From: Oscillospiraceae bacterium
GTDB taxonomy: Bacteria > Bacillota > Clostridia > Oscillospirales > JAGBHD01
DNA: 39,918 nucleotides
NCBI GenBank assembly: GCA_018110785.1
Contig: JAGBHD010000051.1
Coordinates: 1-39,918, forward strand
Reading direction: 5' to 3'
The position numbers and the translations under genes were made by a program. Below, one piece after another: positions 17,255 to 25,705 of the stretch. The notes under the pieces are model-generated. The model was not told the DNA's origin, searched no databases, and saw nothing but the letters and a program-made list of their open reading frames with translations. How positions within the stretch are numbered: the first letter of the stretch is position 1; each line of letters begins with the position of its first letter.

Positions 17255-19339
17255 TCACATTCTTATAACAATCTCGTTATATATCGAGATTACGAAAATA
17301 ATCAACTGCTGTAAAAGGTTATATAACAATACAACTAAGAATAATACCAAGAACATTCCGACAACAGTTACGATAATTGTAAGAATTGTCTGTCCGCCGT
17401 TATACTGATGTATTGTAAGCATTCCGCAGAATATTAAGAAAGCACTCCAAGCTAATGCAACTATATTAAGTACTGTTATGATGGAAGCCTCTTGAGCGGA
17501 AAGAAGATTTGTTAAAATAATAATCGGTATCTGGCAGATAGTATAAGGAACAAGCGCATAAGCGGTTGCCATTATAATTGCCTTCGGGCTACCGTCGCCG
17601 TCGAAAAGCGTTGTAACCGACCAGTTACATAAGCACCATAAGAACACCGGCAAAACAACCATTCCAATAACTGCTATAAGGTTAAATCTGCCTGTTCCGC
17701 CGAATGCAAAGCCTGTAAACTGCTCTTTGAGAATCATAACTGCCGCGAGCGCTCCGTAAATTATAAACGCAGAGCTCATATGTCCTTTTTTCTCATGCTG
17801 CATATCCCAGAATCCGTCAAACGGATGGAACATAATATATTTGCTGAATTTAAGGCCATTATACCAATCCTTATCCTTGAAAGGATTTTTTTCTTTAACC
17901 TTTTTATGTAAAAACTTGAGATAAAGAGCTATAAGGATAACCAAAACTAAAACAACTGCTAAAATCCAATAAATATAGGTTCCGATAAGATCTTTTCTGT
18001 AAGCTGAAAATGCTTTGGAATAATAGGTGGTTTCCCCACCGGTTTTTAAATATTCCATAGCCTCTTTATATTCGCTCTTAACAATAAGGTTTTTTCCAAT
18101 TCCTACATAAGCTATATCAAGACCTGAGTTCATCTTCAAAACCTGCTGCCACTTCTCTATGGAAGTATCATATTCGCCATCGAGATAAGCATTTTCTGCA
18201 TCAATTATCAATTTACCATAATCAGTAAATTCAAAAACTGTAATCGTTTCAGCATTTCTGTCAAGAACTAAAATACGATTGCCATATGATTCAATAGCTA
18301 TCGGCTCTGAGAAATAACCCTTTGTTTCTCCCTTTCCGCCGAACACGAAAAGGATTTCTCCCGCATCATTATAAACAAATACACGGTTTCTCTTGCTATC
18401 AATAACGCTGTATCCATATTCGTTGTTAACACTGATATCAACGAAAGCAGAAGGACCTGTTATCAAAGAATCGCTAAAGGGATAGTTAAAATCTCCTATC
18501 GGAACGCCAAGGTCGCCTGAACGAAGAATATTAATACCCTTAACAGTCTGTTTTCTTATGGGGTTATCACCTGCTGGATCGTATTGGCTAACGATTTTTG
18601 TAACGGTATAAATAAATCCGTTGCTATCAACATCAATATTATCGAACTCAACAGGGATAAGCTTCTGCATAGCAGAGCGGGATTCCTCTGTTGCAATCAA
18701 GCGGTAAAACATATCTCTTAAAGAAGGAGTTACCTTGTTTGCGCCGGCATATCCTACGAAGTGTCCCTGAATATCAAACTCCATAAGTCCGTCGAAAACG
18801 TTCTCGGCTACGATGAAAACGCGGCCTGCATAGTCAACTCCGACCTTTTCAGGAAGAAATACGAAATTATCCTTAAAGGTTTCTTTGCTTGTTGCTGTTA
18901 AAATTCTTTTTATAACTCTGTCTTTGCCAATAACATAAACGCAGTTTGCGCTCGTATCAGCAATATAAACTTCGCCAAATTCTTCATGGCAAAAAACGCC
19001 TTTTGGATTTTTTAAGGCTATTTCCTCGCCGGCTTCATTTATAACGCTTTTGATCTCTTCAACAAAGTGATAATTCTTATCGAGATGAACTATTCTCGCA
19101 TTGAGAGTATCTGCGATATAAACCTCTCCGGACTCAGAAATCTGAATATCCTCCGGACCGGAAAGGGTTCCCCATCCTGCATATTCATCGTCAACCAACG
19201 CTGCGACGGTAACCGCCTCAGGTGTTAAAACTGCTTCCTTTTTATAATTATAGGTATACGATTTTGCACTTGCAAAAACCGAAGAAAGAAGGATTGTCGA
19301 TAAAATAAGGGAAACGATAATTCTAAATTTCTTTTTCAT
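17255..19339 (-). CDS. NHL-repeat protein fused to a Yip1-type membrane domain
   Basis: A 694-residue fusion. It begins with a signal peptide (about 1-25). An NHL-type propeller follows to about residue 370, with repeats such as GPEDIQISESGEVYIADT and NPKGVFCHEEFGEVYIADT. Next comes a TPR-like helical stretch (AENAYLDGEYDTSIEKWQQV), one membrane helix near 450 (YWILAVVLVLVILIALYL), and a C-terminal Yip1 domain with about five helices starting at FDGFWDMQHEKKG. The propeller should be outside and Yip1 in the membrane. Its role with sugar ABC systems is not established. It may be a sensor or assembly factor for the transporter. GGAGG precedes the ATG. Confidence 0.8.
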   Translation of the reverse strand: MKKKFRIIVSLILSTILLSSVFASAKSYTYNYKKEAVLTPEAVTVAALVDDEYAGWGTLSGPEDIQISESGEVYIADTLNARIVHLDKNYHFVEEIKSVINEAGEEIALKNPKGVFCHEEFGEVYIADTSANCVYVIGKDRVIKRILTATSKETFKDNFVFLPEKVGVDYAGRVFIVAENVFDGLMEFDIQGHFVGYAGANKVTPSLRDMFYRLIATEESRSAMQKLIPVEFDNIDVDSNGFIYTVTKIVSQYDPAGDNPIRKQTVKGINILRSGDLGVPIGDFNYPFSDSLITGPSAFVDISVNNEYGYSVIDSKRNRVFVYNDAGEILFVFGGKGETKGYFSEPIAIESYGNRILVLDRNAETITVFEFTDYGKLIIDAENAYLDGEYDTSIEKWQQVLKMNSGLDIAYVGIGKNLIVKSEYKEAMEYLKTGGETTYYSKAFSAYRKDLIGTYIYWILAVVLVLVILIALYLKFLHKKVKEKNPFKDKDWYNGLKFSKYIMFHPFDGFWDMQHEKKGHMSSAFIIYGALAAVMILKEQFTGFAFGGTGRFNLIAVIGMVVLPVFLWCLCNWSVTTLFDGDGSPKAIIMATAYALVPYTICQIPIIILTNLLSAQEASIITVLNIVALAWSAFLIFCGMLTIHQYNGGQTILTIIVTVVGMFLVLFLVVLLYNLLQQLIIFVISIYNEIVIRM

Positions 19340-19357
19340 CTGTTTATCCTCCTATTC

Positions 19358-20248
19358 TTAGTCTTTCATACCTGATGTTGCCATCGTTTCTATCATCTGG
19401 CTCTGCGAGAATACAAATGTCAGAATCGGAACTAACATCATAATAACTGTAATCGCTGCTGATACACCTGCACGGGCAATACCTGTTGCAGTAATCTGGC
19501 TTAATGCGGTAGGCAGCATCTTGATTTCTTCGCTGAATATGTAGCCTGCGCCTGTAGAGTTCCAAAGGCTCTGAATGGTTAATATCATAAGGGTTAACCA
19601 AGCGGGTTTAACAAGCGGCATAACTATCTGTCCGAATATTCTTATTTCTCCGGCACCGTCTATACGAGCAGCCTCCAAAAGGCTATCATGGATAAGCTGC
19701 TCCATAAACTGCTTCATAAGGTAAAGACCTAAACTTGACTGAATAGCCGGTAATATAAGCGACCATGGAGTATCCAAGATTCCGAGTTTTGCAATAATTA
19801 AGAAACTCGGTATTTGTGTAACGGTTGCAGAGAACATAAGCGATAAAACAACCGTCTGGAACATAACGTTTTTTCCGGGGAAGTTGAATTTACAAAGCGC
19901 ATATGCCGCAAGCGACGAAATAAAGATATGCGCGATACCGCCTACAACAGTTACAAATACTGTATTAAAAAGATATCTCGAAATCGGCACCCACGATGTG
20001 GAAAGAACCGTAAATAAATCAAGATAGTTAGCGGTTGTAGGGTTTAAAGGGATAAATCTCGGAGGGAATACGAAAAGCTCATCGAAAGACTTAAAGGAGT
20101 TTCCGATAACATAAACCATCGGCAACACCATGAAAGCCGCCAACAATATAAGCATTATATCTATTCCGACATCTCCGGCTTTTGAACGGTTAAGACGCTT
20201 TGTCTTAACCTTTAAATGTTTATTTTTTACAGCATCATTCTGCTTCAT
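19358..20248 (-). CDS. carbohydrate ABC transporter permease, MalG type (pair 1)
   Basis: A 296-residue CUT1 permease with six predicted membrane helices. It has YVIGNSFKSFDELFVFPPRF after the first helix, typical of MalG-type permeases, and the EAA loop LLEAARIDGAGEIRIFGQIVMP. The C-terminus is SQMIETMATSGMKD, like the family's short cytoplasmic tail. A GTG at 20254 opens the frame, but AGAGG sits 7 nt before the ATG at 20248, so I use 20248. It forms a pair with the upstream MalF-type gene. Confidence 0.92.
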   Translation of the reverse strand: MKQNDAVKNKHLKVKTKRLNRSKAGDVGIDIMLILLAAFMVLPMVYVIGNSFKSFDELFVFPPRFIPLNPTTANYLDLFTVLSTSWVPISRYLFNTVFVTVVGGIAHIFISSLAAYALCKFNFPGKNVMFQTVVLSLMFSATVTQIPSFLIIAKLGILDTPWSLILPAIQSSLGLYLMKQFMEQLIHDSLLEAARIDGAGEIRIFGQIVMPLVKPAWLTLMILTIQSLWNSTGAGYIFSEEIKMLPTALSQITATGIARAGVSAAITVIMMLVPILTFVFSQSQMIETMATSGMKD

Positions 20249-20287
20249 AATCACACCTCTTCATTCTTTTCATTTTCGAAAACTTCA

Positions 20288-21223
20288 TTACGAACCAATC
20301 TTATTCAGAATTTTTCTGAAGAGCTGATTACATATGATCATGATTAAGAACATCATTGTTGCTATTGCACAAGCATAACCCATTTCATAACGCTCAGAAG
20401 CATAAGATCCCATATGCATTGAAATAAAGTATGCCGCGTATTCAACCGACGGGTTACCTGCCAGAGAAGCTCCAACGCCTAATGCTCCGGAAATTGTAAG
20501 AACCGCACCGAACATAAGCTGAGGCTTCATGCTAGGTAAAGTTACATACCATAACTCCTGCCAACGGTTTTTAATACCGTCAACCGCTGCTGCTTCATAA
20601 AGCGAGCGATCGCATCCCTGAAGACCTGCAACGAAGGATAAGAAGCTCGTTCCAAGCGAACCCCAAAGGGCAACAATAATAACAACCGGCATAATATATG
20701 TTGTATTTTCAAGCCAGGTTATAGGCTCATCGATAAAACCGAGATACATAAAGATACCGTTCAAATATCCGTATGAGTCGGACGAGAAAAGGAGCGTCCA
20801 GATAAATGCCGCGTTACCGCTGATTGCAGGCGCATAGAAAAGAAGAATAATAATTGCTCTTATCTTCGGAGTAATCTCATTTATAAACCAAGCAACCAAA
20901 AATGCCAGCATATATCCTACAGGACCTACACAAACCGCATAAACGAATGTGTTTTTAACCGCAGTTATAAACAAGTCGTCATTAAATATTAGGTTTATGT
21001 AGTTATCAATACCTACAAATGTAGGCCATTCTAACATATTAAAATATGTAAAGCTTAAAACAACCGCAACTAAAACGGGTAAAACGGTGAAAACGAAGAA
21101 CAAGATAAAGTAAGGGGCAGCGAAAAAGTATGCAACCTTGTTCTGCTTCGCAAGATAAGCCGCTGTCTTTTTCTTCTTCGGCTTAACTGCCTTGTTTGTT
21201 TTTGTCTTTGCTATAGTTGACAT
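20288..21223 (-). CDS. carbohydrate ABC transporter permease, MalF type (pair 1)
   Basis: A 311-residue CUT1 permease. The N-terminal ~25 residues are Lys-rich and cytoplasmic. The first helix (YFFAAPYFILFFVFTVLPV) and FVGIDNYINLI are standard for sugar permeases. The EAA loop is LYEAAAVDGIKNRWQELWYVTLP, and five further helices follow the first. It lies 14 bp after the broken solute-binding gene, with TAGGAGGGGG before its ATG. Pair 1 is thus directly behind the binding protein, whereas pair 2 is placed at the operon end. Confidence 0.93.
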   Translation of the reverse strand: MSTIAKTKTNKAVKPKKKKTAAYLAKQNKVAYFFAAPYFILFFVFTVLPVLVAVVLSFTYFNMLEWPTFVGIDNYINLIFNDDLFITAVKNTFVYAVCVGPVGYMLAFLVAWFINEITPKIRAIIILLFYAPAISGNAAFIWTLLFSSDSYGYLNGIFMYLGFIDEPITWLENTTYIMPVVIIVALWGSLGTSFLSFVAGLQGCDRSLYEAAAVDGIKNRWQELWYVTLPSMKPQLMFGAVLTISGALGVGASLAGNPSVEYAAYFISMHMGSYASERYEMGYACAIATMMFLIMIICNQLFRKILNKIGS

Positions 21224-21237
21224 TTATTTTCCCCCTC

Positions 21238-24117
21238 CTATTCCTGATATGTTGCAAGTCCGAATTCTTCGCGCTTGCGTGTAATTTCTTTATTGATATC
21301 TTTGGTATAATCAACCAAAAGCTCTCTGATTTCAGTTCCTTCGTTTATGGAAGTACGGAACGCATTGTTAAGATAACGTGTTATGTAATAAGAACCGGGA
21401 ACTGCAGGAACCGTTTTTGCCCAGTCAAGCTGCTTAGAAAGAAGCTCATATTCGCTTGTTGACCAAGGCATCTGAGCGAGAGCATCTAAGTTAATCGGAT
21501 AATAACGACCGGAAGGACCGAGCAGGTTTTCAAGCTCTCTTGCATATTCAACCTGTGCATCAGCGCCACAGAACCATTTAAGGAATGTCCAAGCATCATC
21601 GAGCGTTCCTCTCTCTTCGGCAAGAGCAGGAATTTCGTTAGCGTTAACGCTTAACATAACCGAATGATCAATGCTTCCGTCCTCTTTAGCAGTTCCGGGA
21701 ACTAAAGCCCAAGACCAAAGACCTTTAATCTGCGGAGCAAATATGCTTATCTGGCTGTAGGTTGTATAGTCTGCTATAAATACCGGCATTTCGCCCGAAC
21801 GGAAACGGTTGAGCGCGTTAAAGGTAAGCGGTAAGCCATAGTTGGAATAAAACTCTGACCATTGTTCCATAGAAGCAATTGCAACTTCTGAATCAAACAT
21901 TGCTCTTGTTCCCTCTTCATTATAGAAGGTTCCGCCCTGCTGATATAAGAACATTGCAAACGAACCTGCAGAGCCAACATCCGTTCCCATACCGAATTCC
22001 ATATTGTTTCTGGAAAGTATAGGAAGAAGCTCATATATATCGTCCCATGTCTCAGGAACTCCAACGCCGAGTTCTTCTAATACGTCTGCACGATAGAAAA
22101 GAACCTCAAACTGTCCTGTTGTAGGAATACCATAGGTTTTTCCTTCAAAGCTCAAAGGTACAAGCGCAGTCTTAGGATACCAAGATGAAACCTCTGAAAA
22201 ATCTTCAAACGAAGAAAGATCATAAAGCGCACCTCTAAGCGCCATATTAACGGTATCACCGCCGCCGAGAACAACATCGGGAGCAATACCTGCAACTATC
22301 GAGTTAATAAGAGAAACCGATGTAAGCTTTAAGTTTACATTTATTCCTGTTTCTGGAGTAAACTCAGAGTTAGACATTCTCTTTAAAATTTCAGCCTGGT
22401 CTCTACCGCCGTTCATCCAAACAGTAATGCTTCTTCCGGTATCAACAGAATCACCTATCGAAGAATAATCGTTATAGAAGGAAGCGATAAAGCATCTCCA
22501 TTCGTGAGCTATCTTCTGGAAGAAATTAGCATCGGGCTTGGGAAGAGCGGTTTCGTCGGTATGGATCATAAAATAGTCTGTGGAAATATCCATTTCCTGC
22601 ATATTTGTAATCCATGTTCCCAATGAAGCTAAGTTATTATAAAGGTTGTTTACCTCGTCCTGAATTTCATAGGGTTTTTCATGCATTCTTTCCATCTGAC
22701 GTTCGAATGTTAAAAGCAAAGAAGTAAATTCACTCTTCTCTCCTGCTATTGCAATAAGCCTTTCCTGAAGAGATCTGAACTGCTCTACTTTCTGTCCGAA
22801 GAGTTCTACAACCTCGGGAAGCTTATCCTGAAGCTCATAGTCGCGGTAAGGGTCAGGAGATGTTCCTGTTATAACGATTATTTTACGATAAGCCTCATTA
22901 AGCTCTGTTAAAACCTCGTTAACCTCGCTTACAACATCTGCAACTCTGCCTAAGCAGGATTCGATTCTGATAATATTTGTACCCTCTTTAAGGAATACAT
23001 AGTAGGGGGTTTCCCCGTTTCCAAGGGTTTTATTATAATATGTAGAGGAGTATTCAAATTCAAAAGCATCTGCCTCAATAAAAGGAACCTCGCCGTTTAC
23101 ATAAATACGACGCGCAACATTAATGCCTCGCGTTGCCGACTGCTTTGATTTAAAGGTTAAAACATAAAGTCCGTCAGCAGGAATATTCTCAATTTCATAT
23201 TCAGTCCAAAGACCTGCCGAAGAAAAGCTGTCTTCACCGATAACATTGAGTTTCAGACGAGCACCGTCATAAGGCTCAACATTAGGTGTGCTTCGGTCGT
23301 ACTTAGGAGAAAGAACAGGAGAAGACTTCGCATCGGGAGTTTCAGCCTGAATCTTTATAGGCTCCGTCATTCCTGTAGCAGGAGCATATCCTAAAGAAGT
23401 ATAATAATTATAATACTGCTCATAGGTCTGAAGCTCTTCTATAGGTAAAAACTTAATATCACCGAAAACTATCGGCTCCTTAACAGCCTCAATTTTCAAT
23501 GTGTGTTCGCCTTCGGTAAGATAGAAAGCAAAATTACCGTAAAAATCGGAAACATCTCTTGCAAAAACGGTTTCCAAACGATGCATTTCAACCTGCTTAG
23601 GAGTTTCATCATCGCCTTTAGCAGATGTTGTTATATCATTTTTGTTTTTCCAAAGACGGGAGAAAACGATATTGTTAGCCTCGGTAAAAGGAATCTCTCC
23701 GTCAATATAAACCTTGCGCTCAATATCGGTCGCATTTCCATCAATTGTATAACAATCAAAGGAAAGATTATAAAGACCGGTAGTAGGAACGGTAAAGGTA
23801 TATTCAATATAACCTGAAGCGCTCTGCTGTACAAAGGAGCCTGTAACACCGTCAACCTCTGTTAAAACAGCATCAACACCTTACTCTGCCAGATATTCTC
23901 CGGCATTTATTTTGATTTCGCTTACATCTCGGTTCTCTGAAGCATATTTAGTGCTGTATTCCAGATAGGAATCCGATGCGTAAATCAGCTTTGTTCCTGC
24001 AGAATCTGCAGAACCCTCGCCCGCGGCACCTATTTCCTCTGCCGAGAAATTCACACAGAAAACAGAGCACAACATAACGAGTGCTAAAACTGCGCTGAAA
24101 ACTCGATTCTTCTTCAT
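21238..24117 (-). pseudogene. CBM-fused extracellular solute-binding protein interrupted by an in-frame TAA
   Basis: One open frame of ~959 codons is broken only by TAA at 23881-23883. Before it (from ATG 24117, GAGGTGG upstream) are a signal peptide and ~55 residues. After it the frame continues without shift as two carbohydrate-binding-like beta domains, each with a YIDGE or YVNGE motif. A helical linker and a family-1 solute-binding domain follow (GGRDQAEILKRM, LTSVSLINSIVAGIAPDVVLGGG, ADYTTYSQISIF). The downstream piece alone would start at 23586 and lack a signal peptide, so it could not be exported. The cause may be a recent nonsense mutation (for example CAA to TAA), a base error, or readthrough. 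It is first in the operon and should deliver sugars to both permease pairs. Confidence 0.85.
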
Positions 24118-24226
24118 TTGCCAATCCACCTCTACTGAATTTTATGCATAGTTTTTTATCTTTCGGAAACTGCCGTTTCCTTCCAAAAACGCAGAATTAT
24201 CCAATCCTACACTTTTAGTTAGTATA

Positions 24227-24255
24227 ATCATACAACATTTCACAATTTATATCAA
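24227..24255 (-). promoter_or_regulatory. promoter of the sugar-uptake operon
   Basis: On the minus strand, -35 TTGATA (24250-24255), 17-bp spacer, -10 TATGAT (24227-24232). Transcription would start near 24220, giving a leader of about 100 nt. That leader carries a GGAAAC/GTTTCC hairpin at 24165-24180. No clear operator is seen over this promoter. Confidence 0.6.
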
Positions 24256-24328
24256 GCACATTTTTAACTTTTACTTATATTATTTTAACTTTAACACCGT
24301 TTTTGCCAAAAAAAATCGGAATTTTTAG

Positions 24329-24357
24329 GATGAAATTTCAAAGTTTCATCATTTTTT
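24329..24357 (+). terminator. terminator-like hairpin upstream of the LysR gene
   Basis: GATGAAA and TTTCATC (24329-24335, 24344-24350) form a stem followed by a six-T run on the plus strand. No plus-strand gene precedes it. It may end a small transcript or read-through from an unseen start. The rest of 24258-24490 is AT-rich and shows no convincing gene. Confidence 0.4.
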
Positions 24358-24494
24358 GTAAATTGTCAATAACAAACCTCCTAAGAATTTGGATATTTTC
24401 CCTCGGCTGGTGTTGTTTTTTGTCGTTAAAAGGATTAAAAAAGCATCTTTTCCCTTTTAAAGTTGGCAAAATGACAAATAGCCACCGCCTATAA

Positions 24495-24541
24495 TGGTAA
24501 TATTGCACAAACGATAGATTTGTTTTTGTGTAATTTTACCA
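24495..24541. promoter_or_regulatory. imperfect inverted repeat, likely LysR operator
   Basis: Arms TGGTAATATTGCACAAA and, on the other side, TTTGTGTAATTTTACCA pair at about 16 of 17 positions around an ~11-base centre. The element ends 28 bp before the lysR -35. Its centre lies near -87 relative to the expected start, a usual place for LysR-type recognition sites. Autoregulation is inference. Confidence 0.5.
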
Positions 24542-24569
24542 ATCGAGTTTTAAAATCTGCTCCGCATAC

Positions 24570-24598
24570 TTGTCCTTTTCTGTAAAAAGAAGTATAAT
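24570..24598 (+). promoter_or_regulatory. promoter of the LysR gene
   Basis: TTGTCC (24570-24575), 17-bp spacer, perfect TATAAT (24593-24598). GGAGG follows at about 24618, before the ATG at 24631. The leader is short, about 27 nt. Confidence 0.75.
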
Positions 24599-24630
24599 AT
24601 TAACAAGCTATAGGTTCGGAGGTCGTTTTA

Positions 24631-25554
24631 ATGAATATTGATCATCTGCGCTATGTTTTAGAAATAGCTAAAACAGGAACAGTTAAGGGTGCATCGGAAA
24701 ACCTTTTTATAAGTCAGCCTAATTTAAGCCGTGCTTTAAAGGAGCTTGAAACCTCTGTCGGGATTAAGCTTTTTAAACGCACTTCCAAAGGAATGATCCC
24801 AACTCACGATGGCGAGGAATTTTTATCCTATGCCGAGGAGATATGCGGGAAAATTGACGAAGTAACTGCAATTTATGGAAAAGGAAGCTCTCAGGGACGC
24901 CGATTTTCTGTATCTGTGCCTCGCGCCTGCTATATTTCGGCAGCATTCAGTGAATTTATCGCAAGCTTAGATAAATCCTTCCCTTTTGAAATATATTATA
25001 AAGAAACAAACTCTATGCGCGCTATCAATAATATCCTTGAATCCGATTATAAGCTTGGAATAATCCGATTTCAGGATATCTTCCGCCATTATTTCGAAGA
25101 GCTTTTGGAAAACAGAGATTTTACCTTCCGCGAGATAAACCGCTTTTCTTGTGTTGTTATTATGTCAGAGGATAGCCCCTTAGCGAAAAAAGAAATATTG
25201 GAAACCCGAGACCTCGCCGATTATACAGAAATTTCTCACCCCGATTCCTTTGTTCCCGCGCTTTCGGTAAGCGAAATGAAAAAAGCCGAGCTTACCGCAG
25301 GTGTAAGAAAACGAATATTCGTTTATGAAAGAGCAAGTGAGCTGGATCTTCTTTCTTCTCTGCCTGATACCTTTATGTGGGTTTCCCCCGCACCTGCAGA
25401 GCTTTTAAAGCGACACTGCCTTATTCAACGTCCTTGTATAGATAACAGCCGAGTTTATCTTGATTACCTTATATATAAAAAATCCTATCGTCTTTCTCCT
25501 CTCGATAAGCGCTTTATCGAAAAGGTAGAAGATGCCAAAGAATATTGTTTTTGA
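24631..25554 (+). CDS. LysR-family transcriptional regulator
   Basis: A 307-residue regulator. The N-terminal winged helix-turn-helix covers about residues 1-60, with MNIDHLRYVLEIAKTGTVKG, ISQPNLSRALKELE and GIKLFKRTSKGM, the LysR signature. Residues ~90-300 form the effector-binding domain, starting with FSVSVPRACYISAAFSEF. Ligand and targets are unknown. The gene is divergent from the sugar-uptake operon and upstream of adhE. A large inverted repeat lies before its own promoter. Half of that repeat recurs over the promoter of the GH74-like gene at 33930, a hint of a shared target. Confidence 0.92.
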   Translation: MNIDHLRYVLEIAKTGTVKGASENLFISQPNLSRALKELETSVGIKLFKRTSKGMIPTHDGEEFLSYAEEICGKIDEVTAIYGKGSSQGRRFSVSVPRACYISAAFSEFIASLDKSFPFEIYYKETNSMRAINNILESDYKLGIIRFQDIFRHYFEELLENRDFTFREINRFSCVVIMSEDSPLAKKEILETRDLADYTEISHPDSFVPALSVSEMKKAELTAGVRKRIFVYERASELDLLSSLPDTFMWVSPAPAELLKRHCLIQRPCIDNSRVYLDYLIYKKSYRLSPLDKRFIEKVEDAKEYCF

Positions 25555-25571
25555 TATATCAAAGCTAACTA

Positions 25572-25617
25572 ATATACCGCCGTTTATAGCTTTTAGAAAC
25601 GGTGGTATATCTTTTTT
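25572..25617 (+). terminator. terminator of the LysR gene
   Basis: ATATACCGCCGTTT pairs with AAACGGTGGTATAT (one G-T pair) around an 11-base loop, followed by CTTTTTT. It is a strong intrinsic terminator 17 bp past the lysR stop, separating it from the adhE promoter. Confidence 0.9.
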
Positions 25618-25643
25618 GATATACTGCTATGCGAAATAAATAC

Positions 25644-25672
25644 TTGCAAGCTGCCTGTCCACTTGTTAATAT
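25644..25672 (+). promoter_or_regulatory. promoter of adhE
   Basis: TTGCAA (25644-25649), 17-bp spacer, TAATAT (25667-25672). The -10 lies inside the Rex operator, so bound Rex would block RNA polymerase directly. Confidence 0.65.
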
Positions 25673-25680
25673 ATTAACAA
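25663..25680. promoter_or_regulatory. Rex operator of adhE
   Basis: TTGTTAATATATTAACAA is a perfect 18-bp palindrome that fits the Rex consensus TTGTTAANNNNTTAACAA. Rex is the NADH/NAD+-sensing repressor of fermentative genes in Firmicutes and leaves DNA when NADH rises. A partial third half-site (ATATTAACAG) lies just downstream, next to the ribosome site. Confidence 0.92.
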
Positions 25681-25705
25681 AGATATATTAACAGGAGTGA
25701 AAATA

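Noticed and set aside
21238-23586. Independent, complete binding-protein gene starting at 23586
   Set aside because: No ribosome site or signal peptide, and the coding sequence continues upstream in frame to the TAA with the same domain pattern.
24303-24494. 63-residue plus-strand reading frame in the lysR upstream region
   Set aside because: No ribosome site, a low-complexity hydrophobic and basic composition, and it covers a terminator-like hairpin. It is most likely chance.
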